DNA of 64,000 nucleotides from Enterobacter sp. RHBSTW-00175 (GCF_013927005.1 NZ_CP055930.1:1302001-1366000), one strand, 5' to 3'; shown: positions 1 to 9,145, numbered from the stretch's first letter. Translations and numbers: made by a program. Notes: generated from the letters alone by a model not told the origin.

Positions 1-1199
1 AACGTAAATGCAGAAATAAGGGTAAAGGTCAGCGCCGTAGCACCCATGATGATATAGGTTTGTTCAAAACCGATGCGGTCATACAGTAAGCCTGCGGGTG
101 AAGAGACAACCACGTTGCCGACATACAGCATCGCCTGATACCCCAGTAAATACATGGTGGCATTAACGCGTTTATCGAAATGCTCGGCGATATATTTAAA
201 TACTGAAACCAGCAACAGGCAGATTTCCAGACCGTAGAGTGGTTTCAGGACGGAAATTAATAAATGGGAATCACACAGACCAGAAATAATCAGCCGCGCG
301 CCAACAATTAGCCCCACAATCAATAACCCGCGCTTGGCGCCAATGAAATTCACAAACAGTGGGATCACCATATACATGATGAACTCCATCCCCGACTGCA
401 CCGTGCCCAGATAGCCAAACACCGCGTTACCCTGATGAATATCATCAAAGAAGGTAACGAAATAACGCGAGAACTGCTGCTCAGCGATAAACATCATCCA
501 CGCCACGCCTGCCACATACAGGCAGAAGGCCCAGAACTTACGGCTACGCAGCAGGGCGTAGACATCCGCCGGGGCGATTTTTTCTTTGGTTAACACCTCG
601 CCTGCATGAGCGGAGTTAGTGTTCACTTTCAGGCTAATCAATACCACCAGCATAATGACCGATGTCACGCTGCCCATGATAAAGTTATAGGCCGGAGAGA
701 GGTTGAACAGCAGGCCAGAGAAAGAGGACGCCACCGCCCAGCCAAGCGAACCCCACATACGAATTTGCCCAAATTCCATACCGTTTAAACGGCTGAAGCG
801 GTCAGAGTAGGATTCGCACGCCGCCACACCCGCATACCAGGCAAAGCTTAAATAGAGCGCACCGATGATAATCCCCAGCAGGGTGTTGGACATTAACAGC
901 GGCTGGTAAACATAAATAAAGAACGGTGCCATCAGGGCAGACATCGCCACCACAAAATAGAGCAGGTATTTGCTCATGCCTATCTTATCGAGAATATAAC
1001 CGTAGATGGGTTTCAGAATAACGGAGAACACACCGTTAACCGCAAATACCGTACCGATAACCGTGCCGCTGAGATTGGCTTTTTGTCCGAGCCAGATTGC
1101 CAGCAGGCCAATACTGGCCGACCAGGTAAAGAAATAGAGAAAAATAAAACTGCTTATTTTGTAATATTCGGTTCTGTTATTCGTAGATGTATTTTCCAT
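1..1199 (-). CDS. LacY/RafB-family oligosaccharide:H+ symporter (3' end cut by window edge)
   Basis: The gene starts at 1199 (GAGGA box just upstream) and runs off the left edge after about 399 codons, so some 20 residues of a usual 415–425 are missing. It is an inner-membrane major facilitator with twelve hydrophobic segments, resembling LacY, RafB and CscB throughout. Glu129 and Arg147 sit where LacY has its sugar-binding Glu126/Arg144 pair, and Glu325 is kept. The residue matching LacY His322 is Tyr322, so substrate choice or proton coupling probably differs from lactose permease. It lies 33 bp downstream of the DUF2264 gene on the same strand, which suggests import of an oligosaccharide that the neighbour processes. 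The substrate is unknown. Confidence 0.85.
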   Translation of the reverse strand, partial: MENTSTNNRTEYYKISSFIFLYFFTWSASIGLLAIWLGQKANLSGTVIGTVFAVNGVFSVILKPIYGYILDKIGMSKYLLYFVVAMSALMAPFFIYVYQPLLMSNTLLGIIIGALYLSFAWYAGVAACESYSDRFSRLNGMEFGQIRMWGSLGWAVASSFSGLLFNLSPAYNFIMGSVTSVIMLVVLISLKVNTNSAHAGEVLTKEKIAPADVYALLRSRKFWAFCLYVAGVAWMMFIAEQQFSRYFVTFFDDIHQGNAVFGYLGTVQSGMEFIMYMVIPLFVNFIGAKRGLLIVGLIVGARLIISGLCDSHLLISVLKPLYGLEICLLLVSVFKYIAEHFDKRVNATMYLLGYQAMLYVGNVVVSSPAGLLYDRIGFEQTYIIMGATALTFTLISAFT

Positions 1200-1232
1200 A
1201 TCATCCTCGCCGACGTGTAGGGGCCAGAGTTT

Positions 1233-3050
1233 TTATAATGTGAACGACAGCTGACGTTCGCCTCCAGGTTCGCGGATAACGACCTGGTGATGAGTAATGT
1301 TCAGTTGCGGCACTGCCGCGTAGTGTTTTTGTTTTTCACTGGCGATGACGGCACAACACAGCCAGCTTTCCCCTTGCGGGATATCGGTTTTCAGCAGCGG
1401 AACAGAGGCGCACTCCGGGAACATAATGCTGCTGTTCGGCGGCGTCACGATGCTGTCCGGCTGGCGCATCAGTTCTGGCGACAGACACACAATCGCGCTG
1501 CTGCCGTTTTGTGCGTCCAGGTAACAGCCGCGCTCACGGAGCTGGTGTTCGGTTTTCATCACGGCAAAGCCCCCTTCCACCGTTTGCAGGACGCGGGCGC
1601 TGTTGATACGGTGCAGGCGCAAATGCCATTCCCCGAACGGGACTTGCCAGGTTTCGATATGGACGTCGTGCCACGGTGACCAGCGTGAATAGAGGTAATG
1701 TTCATCCACCCGCACCGCGTCACACCCGCGGCGACCGCGGAAGTAGTTATCCCCGTCAGCCAGCAGCAGCATGGAGTCACAGGCGGCGTGCTTCAGGCCA
1801 TAACGCCCGCGTTCAATGGTGAAACCAAAATGGCTGGAGTAGGCAAATTTGGTGTATTTGGCTTCGGTATTGACGTAGTTATTCAGTTCAAGCTGCCCGG
1901 CGGTGAGCAGCGTGACATGCTGCGATGCGTCCGCGTGTATCAGGATCTGTTGGGCATGGGGGATCACCTGTTTTTCAGCAAGCGCGGGCAACGGCTGCTC
2001 TTCGGCCTGCCAGAACGGGTGAGTCTCTGGTAGAGCCAGGATCAGGTATGTTTTCAGCGCCCAGTACGGTGAGCCAGGGGAATTGTAGTCTTCACACATC
2101 GCCAGGTTGGGATAGGCAAAGCCGAGCGTCAGAATACCGTCACGATCGGTAATGGGCTGCTGTTGCCACCAGCGCAGATGGCGCAGAACAATCCCTTTCA
2201 CGATACCCGGCGTGAACACCTCCAGCCCGGAAAAGGCCACTGCACTCCAGAAGGCAACCATCGCAAAGCGGTAGGTCAGGCTACGGCCAAACGGCACCGA
2301 CGCGCCATCAGCGGCAGACATATAAATAAAGTCCGTGGCAAACAGACGCGAGCGTTCACGCAGAATGGTCGCCCTCGGTTCATCACCACTCAGGGTCGCG
2401 TAAATCAGACCGTAGAAGTGGAACGCCATCGAGATGTAATAATCTTTCGGTCGGCCCGGGCCGTCGGAATACCAGCCATCACCCAGATAGTAGGCGTCCA
2501 TCATCGCAAAACGCTCATCGATGGCCCGTTGGCTGAACGGCAGCCCGGCGCGTTTAAACCCAAGCTGAACCATAATGGCAAAGTAGTTCCAGTTGCTGTC
2601 CGGCATCTGGGCATCTGTTATCTGGTTCAGCCAGGTGTGCAGATTCATCAACTCGCGCTCCGTGAACTGCGACGTGAGTGTGTCCTGCAACAGTGACAGC
2701 CCCAGCCCGTACGACGCCATCTCTACCAGACGCTGATCGTAAGGCGCGGTTTCCCCCCAATAGCCCTCGCTGTGCGGATCGGTACCAGACCGGATAGCCG
2801 CAATGTACTTGTTGCTAAACGCGGTGGTTTCACCGGATGCCATCAGCGGGAATAGCCCCCACAATGCTCGAGAAAGCCCCTCCATCTGCGCGATATCCGT
2901 AGCGTAATGCGCACAGGTATCCCCCAGCGAAAAGCGCGAATGACCTGCCGGAAACTGCGTATCCAGCGCACTCAGCAGGGTATTTAACGCCGCCACTACA
3001 TCCTGGCGGGAAGACAATGGATTTGATTTTTCTTTATTTACCGCCGACAT
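1233..3050 (-). CDS. DUF2264 domain protein, probable glycan-processing enzyme
   Basis: A 605-residue soluble protein of the DUF2264 family (alpha/alpha-toroid type N-terminal region, beta-rich C-terminal part). It has no signal peptide, so it should act in the cytoplasm on sugar imported by the symporter encoded just downstream. I chose the ATG at 3050 because a GAGGA box lies 7 nt upstream; the frame stays open to 3122, but that 24-residue extension has no ribosome site. Related proteins in polysaccharide loci have been linked to removal of uronic acids, but I cannot show this activity here. Operon with the transporter and divergence from an AraC regulator support a carbohydrate role. Confidence 0.8.
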   Translation of the reverse strand: MSAVNKEKSNPLSSRQDVVAALNTLLSALDTQFPAGHSRFSLGDTCAHYATDIAQMEGLSRALWGLFPLMASGETTAFSNKYIAAIRSGTDPHSEGYWGETAPYDQRLVEMASYGLGLSLLQDTLTSQFTERELMNLHTWLNQITDAQMPDSNWNYFAIMVQLGFKRAGLPFSQRAIDERFAMMDAYYLGDGWYSDGPGRPKDYYISMAFHFYGLIYATLSGDEPRATILRERSRLFATDFIYMSAADGASVPFGRSLTYRFAMVAFWSAVAFSGLEVFTPGIVKGIVLRHLRWWQQQPITDRDGILTLGFAYPNLAMCEDYNSPGSPYWALKTYLILALPETHPFWQAEEQPLPALAEKQVIPHAQQILIHADASQHVTLLTAGQLELNNYVNTEAKYTKFAYSSHFGFTIERGRYGLKHAACDSMLLLADGDNYFRGRRGCDAVRVDEHYLYSRWSPWHDVHIETWQVPFGEWHLRLHRINSARVLQTVEGGFAVMKTEHQLRERGCYLDAQNGSSAIVCLSPELMRQPDSIVTPPNSSIMFPECASVPLLKTDIPQGESWLCCAVIASEKQKHYAAVPQLNITHHQVVIREPGGERQLSFTL

Positions 3051-3216
3051 AGGCTTGTCCTCGTCATCAACTGCGGCAAAGCATAGTGAATCCTCGGGGG
3101 GCAGAAATGTTAGCCATGTCACAGGAGAGAGTGATGAATAAACTCGCAGTTGAGAAAATTTAAAAAGGTGGTTTATAAAGATAGTCAGACGGGGAAAAGT
3201 TGAGTTTTATTGCACT

Positions 3217-4071
3217 ATGCGCGACACGCTAAAATCCGATCATCTTGAGCTGATCACCTTAAACGATGCCATTGCGTCGTTTAGCCGACTCTTTGCCAAT
3301 ACCGTGCGTTATCACCACTGGCATCAGTGTCTGGAAATTCTGTATGTGGAGGAAGGATTTGGCGTGGCGATTGTTGATAACCGCCACTACACCATGCGCC
3401 CCGGGCGACTGTTTTTCTTCCCACCCTTTACCCTTCACAAAGTGATGGTGGATGAGCAGGCAGAGGCGATTTATCGACGCACCATTATTCACCTCGATCC
3501 CCATGCGGTGCTGAAGGTACTGCGTGATTTCCCGCAGACCCTGCAACGATTACAAAAGCTCTCACGCCGTGGCGGGGAGGCATGGGTCGCGGATGTGTTT
3601 GCCAGCCACGCGCACATTGATCACCTGCTGGAGTGCTATGCAAAGCGCGCCAGCGTTCAGCCCCTTAACAGTGAAAATATTGCCAGCCTGCTGATTAGCC
3701 TGTTTGCCATGTTACCCGGTGATAATGACGGAGCACCCGGCAGCAGCCACGGGATCGCAAGCCAGGTGATGTTCTGGCTCGATGAACACTATCGGGAAAA
3801 ATTCAGGCTGGATGCGCTGGCCGAAGAGCTGGGGAAGTCACGAAGCTACGTGTCGCGAAAATTCCATGCTGAAACGGGCGAGAAGATCCACGACTATCTG
3901 AACACTATCAGGCTGCGGAAGGCGTGCGAATGCCTGCTGCACACGGATGCCAGCGTACGTGAAATAGCCGAACAGGTGGGTTTTTCCGACGTGACCTGGT
4001 TTATCAGTGCATTCAGGAAGGGGATTGGCGAAACGCCGTTGCAGTACCGGAAGAACCATGCTGACCGCTGA
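3217..4071 (+). CDS. AraC-family transcriptional regulator
   Basis: A 284-residue regulator with an N-terminal cupin-like ligand domain (about residues 20–100, including a His-Trp-His segment and the Pro-Gly-Arg-Leu-Phe-Phe-Phe-Pro-Pro strand) and a C-terminal pair of helix-turn-helix motifs (about 185–280). The last of these has the usual AraC signature (Ile-Ala-Glu-Gln-Val-Gly-Phe-Ser-Asp). It is transcribed away from the DUF2264/symporter pair across a short intergenic gap, the standard arrangement for an activator of a divergent sugar operon. Inferred role: activates the oligosaccharide operon in response to the sugar or its breakdown product. Confidence 0.85.
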   Translation: MRDTLKSDHLELITLNDAIASFSRLFANTVRYHHWHQCLEILYVEEGFGVAIVDNRHYTMRPGRLFFFPPFTLHKVMVDEQAEAIYRRTIIHLDPHAVLKVLRDFPQTLQRLQKLSRRGGEAWVADVFASHAHIDHLLECYAKRASVQPLNSENIASLLISLFAMLPGDNDGAPGSSHGIASQVMFWLDEHYREKFRLDALAEELGKSRSYVSRKFHAETGEKIHDYLNTIRLRKACECLLHTDASVREIAEQVGFSDVTWFISAFRKGIGETPLQYRKNHADR

Positions 4072-4077
4072 GCGGGG

Positions 4078-4161
4078 TTATTGCCGGGTGGCGGCTACGC
4101 CTTACCGGGCCTACAAAACGACAAAACCGTAGGCCCGTGCAAGCGCAGCGCCGCCGGGCAT
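4078..4161. repeat. REP/BIME-type palindromic repeat
   Basis: GC-rich inverted pair of about 30 nt each (GCCGGGTGGCGGCTACG on one side, CGCAGCGCCGCCGGGCA on the other) around a short spacer containing the CCTAC/GTAGG arms. This is the REP layout of enterobacteria. It lies between two convergent genes and may also end transcription. Confidence 0.75.
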
Positions 4162-4165
4162 TTTA

Positions 4166-5053
4166 TCAACCGCTCTTCTTCCCCGGCTTTAACCCGCGAT
4201 GAAACTCGTTGATGCGCTTCATCGACTTAATGGTGCGCTGCGGCTCGGTTGAGGCCACGGACAAAATAATCATCTCCAGACACAGCAGCACGGTGCCATG
4301 CAGCGGGATTTTGCCTTTCTCGCCGCCGCGCGGCACGTGGATGACCACGCTTGCCTCTTTACTGAAGCGCGACTCCAGCGCGTTAGTCAGCAGGATGGTC
4401 GGAATGCCCAGACGCCTGGCTTCACGCAGGGTGGTTTGCCCTTCCCGATGAGCAGATTTCTGTGCCATCATCACCAGCACGTCACCCCGCTGAAGCGCAA
4501 TCAGCTGCTCGGCCAGGCCAATGCCAGTACGGTTAAGGGGTGTGGCGGGCAGACCAATACGGCTAAACAGTCGCGCGGTGTATTCGGCCAGAATACCGGA
4601 TGCGCCAATGCCAAAAATAGCGACCTGCCGTGCCTGCGCCAGCAGCGACACCGCCTGCGCCATCGCGTAACGGTTACCCGGCTCAGACAACACATCGCAG
4701 GTGTGTTGATGCCCTTCGAGCACAAAATCGATGCTCGCGTTCACGTCGCTGGTGAGGGTATTCACCGTGGTGGACATCTTTTCGCTGGAGTTCACCACCG
4801 GGCCAAACCACTGCTCCAGCGTTTGCTTCAGGTCGCGCAGCCCGGCAAAGCCCAGCGCCTGAATGGCACGGACCACGGTCGCATCGGAGGTTTTCAGCAG
4901 CGTGGCGATTTCCATTGCCGTCTGCTCCATTACTGCCTCACGGTTTTCATTGATATACCGCGCCACCAGCAGCAAGCGCGGTGTCAGCTGATGCCCGCGG
5001 GATCGGAAGCGTTCGCCATATACGTCTACCCGCGCTTTGTCTTTTCTGATCAC
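4166..5053 (-). CDS. RpiR/MurR-family transcriptional regulator (HTH + SIS)
   Basis: A 295-residue protein with an N-terminal RpiR-type helix-turn-helix (about residues 20–95) and a C-terminal SIS sugar-isomerase fold (about 130–265; Phe-Gly-Ile-Gly-Ala-Ser-Gly segment). SIS domains of this family normally bind phosphosugars. The start codon overlaps the stop of the siderophore binding-protein gene by 4 bp, making it the last member of the iron-transport operon and probably translationally coupled to it. A sugar-sensing type of regulator in an iron operon is unexpected. It may control this cluster or a distant target; the ligand cannot be read from the sequence. Confidence 0.85.
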   Translation of the reverse strand: MIRKDKARVDVYGERFRSRGHQLTPRLLLVARYINENREAVMEQTAMEIATLLKTSDATVVRAIQALGFAGLRDLKQTLEQWFGPVVNSSEKMSTTVNTLTSDVNASIDFVLEGHQHTCDVLSEPGNRYAMAQAVSLLAQARQVAIFGIGASGILAEYTARLFSRIGLPATPLNRTGIGLAEQLIALQRGDVLVMMAQKSAHREGQTTLREARRLGIPTILLTNALESRFSKEASVVIHVPRGGEKGKIPLHGTVLLCLEMIILSVASTEPQRTIKSMKRINEFHRGLKPGKKSG

Positions 5054-6000
5054 CTGGAGGCCTCCGGCAGCGGACGCCCCGCTATCTGAGACTGCACCTG
5101 AGCGGCCATCAGCCCCAGTGAAGCGAATGAGTTTGAAATCGCCTCTTCACGGGAAATCAGGATGTAACGCCCGGTACGACAGGCATTCAGAAACTGACAC
5201 CAGCCAGGCATCACCGCATCCATCGCCGCCAGCTCATCCTGCGGTTTTCCGCCCGTATCGCCACGCCAGGTAGCAAAGACAAAATCGGCGTCCAGCTCTG
5301 GCAGGCGCTCGGCGCTGACGTCAATACGCCCGCCATCCGGGATACTCTCGATAAGCGGCGGGAAGGTGAACCCGGCATCACGCAGCACGCGTCCCAGGGA
5401 GTGATAGCTGTGCATGGCGGTGATTTTGCCCTGATTAGCCTGAATCACCGACACCGTGATTTTGCGGGTATCAATGGTCGCTTTCAGCGCATTGATTTGC
5501 TCCTGATAGCGACGCTCAAGGATCTTCAGCCGCGCCTGCGTTCCCGTCAGTTGCGCCAGCTTGCGGTAAATTTCCGGCGCACCGCCATCGAGGTGATCGA
5601 TACTCACCGTGGGGGCGATTTTTTCCAGTTGCTCAACCGGCGTGTTGCGGGTCGGCTCGGTGATGATCAGATCCGGTTTTGCGGCAGCAATGGCTTCGAT
5701 ATCGATATCCGCGGTGCCGATAAACCTGATGGAGGAGTTATCAAAATCAACGCCCGTTAACATCCCACTGGAGCGTATAAAATGGCTGCCGTCCGGTCGC
5801 GTGCGACCGTGGCTGGCAACCGGAGGCGCGCCAAGCTCGATTAAGGGGATAGTGATATCCAGATCGTGCAGCGAAACAATCCGTTGCGGATGAACGGGCA
5901 CGGTAACCTTGCGCCCCAGATCGTCCGTGAACACCTGAGTCGGCTCTGCCGCACTCACCGAAAACCCGACCAGCAACAGCAATGAAAAAAGTACGCGCAT
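5050..6000 (-). CDS. Iron-siderophore ABC transporter substrate-binding protein
   Basis: A 316-residue periplasmic protein with a clear signal peptide (cleavage after about residue 17, Ser-Ala-Ala) and the TroA/FhuD/FecB-like fold. The N-terminal part has the Gly-Arg-Lys-Val-Thr-Val-Pro…Pro-Gln-Arg-Ile-Val-Ser pattern, followed by the Ile-Glu-Ala-Ile-Ala-Ala…Pro-Asp-Leu-Ile segment typical of these proteins. It should deliver a ferric siderophore from the TonB receptor to the two permeases encoded 9 bp upstream. The substrate class (hydroxamate, catecholate or citrate) cannot be decided by reading. Confidence 0.88.
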   Translation of the reverse strand: MRVLFSLLLLVGFSVSAAEPTQVFTDDLGRKVTVPVHPQRIVSLHDLDITIPLIELGAPPVASHGRTRPDGSHFIRSSGMLTGVDFDNSSIRFIGTADIDIEAIAAAKPDLIITEPTRNTPVEQLEKIAPTVSIDHLDGGAPEIYRKLAQLTGTQARLKILERRYQEQINALKATIDTRKITVSVIQANQGKITAMHSYHSLGRVLRDAGFTFPPLIESIPDGGRIDVSAERLPELDADFVFATWRGDTGGKPQDELAAMDAVMPGWCQFLNACRTGRYILISREEAISNSFASLGLMAAQVQSQIAGRPLPEASR

Positions 6001-6009
6001 CTTTATCCC

Positions 6010-7062
6010 CTAAAATCTGTCCCGACGCTGCCAGAGCAGCAGCAGGAAAAACGGCCCGCCAATTAAAGAAATCACAATGCCTGCGGGGAGTTGCAGCGGT
6101 AAAAACGCCAGACGACCGACGTTATCTGCCATCAGCACCAGCAGTGCGCCCAGCACGGCACTCCCCAACAACAATGCGGTTTGCCCGCCACGTAACAAGG
6201 CGCGCGCCATATGCGGGGCAATTAATCCGACAAACCCGATACTGCCCACGCAGGAGACACAGGCAGCAGTCAGCACTACAGGGGCGAGAAGGCGCAGCAG
6301 CGCCAGCCGTGACGTACGAACGCCCAGCCCGGTGGCGGCCTGATTGCCGAGCAGGGCCACGTCGGCCGCACGGGCGGTAAAGAGCAGTAAGGCACATGCA
6401 GGCACAGCCCACCCTGCCGCCACGCTCACTAACGCCCAGTTTGCCGTATGCAGACTCCCCGCCAGCCACAGCATCGCGGTCTGGACATCACGCACGTCAG
6501 CCGTGGTCATAAAGACGCCCATTGCCGCCGCAAAAGCCCAGGAGACGCCAATACCGGTCAGAATAAAACGTGGCCGCGAAATATCACGCGCCAGAGCCAC
6601 CACCAGTAATGCCGTCAGCAGCCCGCCGACCATACCCACTGCCGGACGCCAGAACAGGCTCAGCGCCGGGAACTGAAAAATCAGCAGCAACACCGTCGCG
6701 CTACAGCCCTCTTTCACGCCGATAAGCCCCGGGTCGGCCAGTCCATTACGGGTAATGGACTGCATTGCCGCCCCCGCCATCCCCAGCATGGCGCCACACA
6801 GTACGGCCATCAGCAGGCGTGGCAGACGAATATCCATCACGATGTAACGCGCATCCGCAGGCAGGCTTTCAGGGTAAAACAGCGCACGACCGATAGCGGA
6901 AGTGGGAATAGGCAGTGAGCCGTGCGTCAGGCCAAAACTGAGCAACAGCACCGTTATTAACAGGAACAGCGCCAGGCACGCCAGCGCGCGCGGACGCACG
7001 AGCGCTGAATATGCGCCGATGCGTAACGGCCGCAGACCGGCTCGCAAAACCGCCCGCTTCAT
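6010..7062 (-). CDS. FecCD-family siderophore ABC permease (second subunit)
   Basis: A 350-residue inner-membrane permease of the FecCD/BtuC family with about ten hydrophobic segments. The family motifs Arg-Leu-Pro-Arg (about residue 94) and Gly-Leu-Ala-Asp-Pro-Gly-Leu-Ile-Gly are visible. Near the C-terminus is the Gly-Phe-Val-Gly-Leu-Ile-Ala-Pro-His-Met-Ala-Arg coupling region that contacts the ATPase. It overlaps the preceding permease gene by 4 bp. The two permeases should form a heterodimeric channel for a ferric siderophore. Confidence 0.88.
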   Translation of the reverse strand: MKRAVLRAGLRPLRIGAYSALVRPRALACLALFLLITVLLLSFGLTHGSLPIPTSAIGRALFYPESLPADARYIVMDIRLPRLLMAVLCGAMLGMAGAAMQSITRNGLADPGLIGVKEGCSATVLLLIFQFPALSLFWRPAVGMVGGLLTALLVVALARDISRPRFILTGIGVSWAFAAAMGVFMTTADVRDVQTAMLWLAGSLHTANWALVSVAAGWAVPACALLLFTARAADVALLGNQAATGLGVRTSRLALLRLLAPVVLTAACVSCVGSIGFVGLIAPHMARALLRGGQTALLLGSAVLGALLVLMADNVGRLAFLPLQLPAGIVISLIGGPFFLLLLWQRRDRF

Positions 7063-8042
7063 TTGAACATCCTCGATGCCATAACGATAAAGACCGGTGC
7101 GCCAACCAGCGCCGTCATAACGCCGGTGGCCAGCTCATAAGGGGTGAATAGCGTGCGGGCGGCCAGATCGGCAATCAGTAACACCAGCGCACCGCACAGG
7201 GCAGAAAGCGGCACCATCACGCGAATATCTACTGACACCAGACGGCGGATCAACTGCGGTACCACCAGGCCAATAAACCCGATGGGCCCGGCAATGGAAA
7301 CGGCAGCACCACACAGCAGCGCAATCGCCAGCAGTGCAAACAGGCGGGTTTTCAGCAGCGCAACGCCTAATCCCTGTGCCATACGGTCGCCCAGCGCCAG
7401 CATATTCAGCGATGGCGACAGCCACAGCGCCAGCGCGAAACCTGCACCAGCTACCCAGGATGCCGTGCGAACTATCTCGCCGTTTAATCCAGCCAAATCC
7501 CCCGCCAGCCAGGTACGCATGGCGAGCAGCGTCTGTTCATCCAGGATCAGCACGGCGGCGGTAATAGACGACGCGAATGCCGACAACGCCACGCCGCACA
7601 GGGTCACCTTCATCGGGGTTAACCCGGTGCGCCCGGCGGATGAGAACATCAGCACCAGCAGAAACAGCGCCCCGGCACCGGTCGCAGCAATCAGCGGGCG
7701 ACCAAACGGCAGGCTAAGCCCCAGAGCACTGGTTAACACCACCGCCAGTGCTGCCCCGGCATTCAACCCCAGAATATGCGGTTCACCCAGCGGGTTGCGG
7801 ATAACGGATTGCAGCAACACACCCGCCACGCCAAGCGCCGCGCCGGTGGTCAGCGCGGCGAACAAGCGCAGCAACCGCAGCTTAACGATGACGTTATGGT
7901 CGAAATTGCGCGGATCGAAATGAAGGAGCGCCTGCACCACCGTTTGCGGGGCAATAAAACGCGCGCCGATCCCCAGATGGGCAATGCCACCCGCCACCAG
8001 CAGCAGCGCAAAAAGGATGAAAGCCAGAGATGTGCGCATCAT
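7059..8042 (-). CDS. FecCD-family siderophore ABC permease (first subunit)
   Basis: A 327-residue hydrophobic protein of the FecCD family. It has an Arg-Asn-Pro-Leu-Gly-Glu-Pro-His-Ile-Leu-Gly motif early and a Gly-Phe-Ile-Gly-Leu-Val-Val-Pro-Gln-Leu-Ile-Arg coupling segment late. It overlaps the ATPase gene upstream and the second permease gene downstream by 4 bp each (ATGA junctions), so the operon is tightly coupled in translation. It partners with the second permease in the membrane channel. Confidence 0.88.
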   Translation of the reverse strand: MMRTSLAFILFALLLVAGGIAHLGIGARFIAPQTVVQALLHFDPRNFDHNVIVKLRLLRLFAALTTGAALGVAGVLLQSVIRNPLGEPHILGLNAGAALAVVLTSALGLSLPFGRPLIAATGAGALFLLVLMFSSAGRTGLTPMKVTLCGVALSAFASSITAAVLILDEQTLLAMRTWLAGDLAGLNGEIVRTASWVAGAGFALALWLSPSLNMLALGDRMAQGLGVALLKTRLFALLAIALLCGAAVSIAGPIGFIGLVVPQLIRRLVSVDIRVMVPLSALCGALVLLIADLAARTLFTPYELATGVMTALVGAPVFIVMASRMFK

Positions 8043-8851
8043 GGTTTTGCGGTTCCCTGACGAAAAGGCATAAAGAACGGCTTTCCGGTCAATGGGTTCA
8101 CCGACATATGCACGTCGACATCAAAAACCGCTTTGATCAGTTCAGGCGTACAGGTATCGCCTTCATGAAGCACGCCCTGCACTTTTCCCTGCCGCAGAAA
8201 GACCAGCGAATCGCCATAGTTAACGGCAAAATTGAGATCATGGAGCACCACCACAACGGTACGTCCGTGATGGCGGGTCAGCGTGTGAAGTAGTTCGAGT
8301 ATCTCAACCTGATAGCGAAGGTCGAGATACGTCGTCGGCTCATCCAGCAGGATATATGGCGTTTGCTGCGCCAGCGCCATGGCTATCCAGCAGCGCTGAC
8401 GCTGGCCACCGGAAAGGCTTTCTACTGGCAGGTGAGCAAATTCCGTGGTGCCGGTCAGACGCAGGGCTTCTTCAACGGCGTGCTCGTCTTCGTCGCTCCA
8501 CTGGCGCATAAAGTTTTGCCAGGGAAAGCGCCCGCGTGAAACCAGCTCAAACACGGTTAACCCTTCCGGCAGTATTGGCGATTGCGGAAGAATGCCCAGG
8601 CTGCGGGCAACCGCTTTGGTGGGTTGTTCATGAATTGCCTTCCCGTCCAGAAATGCGCTACCGCCAAGCGGCTGAAGCAGGCGCGCAATGGTACTGAGCA
8701 GGGTGGATTTTCCGCAGCCGTTCGCCCCAATCAGGACAGTCATTTTCTGCTGAGGGATCGCCAGGGAAATATCATCAACGATGATTTTTTTCTGATAGCC
8801 AGCAGAGAGGTTTTCAAGCACCAACCCCTGCTTTTTCGTGTTATGAGCCAC
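8039..8851 (-). CDS. Iron-siderophore ABC transporter ATP-binding protein (FecE/FepC type)
   Basis: A 270-residue ABC ATPase with Walker A at residues 42–50 (GANGCGKST), Q-loop Gln90, signature LSGGQ at 146–150, Walker B ILLDEP at 167–172 and the switch His in VLHDLN soon after. The family is the FepC/FecE/FhuC iron-siderophore group. It is the first gene of a five-gene minus-strand operon (ATPase, permease, permease, binding protein, RpiR regulator). A Fur-like site lies about 35 bp upstream of its start. Confidence 0.9.
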   Translation of the reverse strand: MAHNTKKQGLVLENLSAGYQKKIIVDDISLAIPQQKMTVLIGANGCGKSTLLSTIARLLQPLGGSAFLDGKAIHEQPTKAVARSLGILPQSPILPEGLTVFELVSRGRFPWQNFMRQWSDEDEHAVEEALRLTGTTEFAHLPVESLSGGQRQRCWIAMALAQQTPYILLDEPTTYLDLRYQVEILELLHTLTRHHGRTVVVVLHDLNFAVNYGDSLVFLRQGKVQGVLHEGDTCTPELIKAVFDVDVHMSVNPLTGKPFFMPFRQGTAKP

Positions 8852-8884
8852 GTGAACGCCAACTTAATAAAATGACAAACAAAT

Positions 8885-8903
8885 AAAAATAAAACTCATT
8901 CTC
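8885..8903 (-). promoter_or_regulatory. Putative Fur box of the siderophore ABC operon
   Basis: Read on the minus strand, this 19-mer begins GAGAATGAG and matches the GATAATGATAATCATTATC consensus at about 12 of 19 positions. The surroundings are AT-rich. The match is moderate, but the place, just upstream of an iron-uptake operon, supports it. Confidence 0.45.
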
Positions 8904-8928
8904 TTTTGGGAGTTTGCCGCTGCGCCAT

Positions 8929-8985
8929 GTAGTAGTCAAGCGAATAAATACCCTGAAAAACCCAGGGATAATGATGGACTACTAC
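8929..8985. repeat. Nested inverted repeat (9-bp arms GTAGTAGTC / GACTACTAC)
   Basis: Perfect 9-bp arms at 8929–8937 and 8977–8985 enclose a second small hairpin (CCCTG at 8951–8955 with CAGGG at 8963–8967). There is no T-run, so it does not look like an intrinsic terminator. ACTACTAC also recurs at 10421–10428, on the other side of the insertion element. Function unknown: operator, attenuator or a mobile-element target remnant. Confidence 0.5.
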
Positions 8986-9145
8986 GCTAACAACATCTTT
9001 ATTAATCCTTTTATTTTCAGATTGTTAAAAAAGGAATAACCGGTCATGTACGGGTGTTTTTCTTTTGTAGTCGATTTTTAATGAGATGGTCACTCCCTCC
9101 TTCCCGGTACTATGCTGAGGACAGGCTTTCATTCGGAGAACTATC

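Noticed and set aside
4078..4161. CRISPR-like repeats in intergenic regions (also at 20916, 46743)
   Set aside because: These are paired palindromes of REP/BIME type, without regular direct repeats and spacers and without cas genes.
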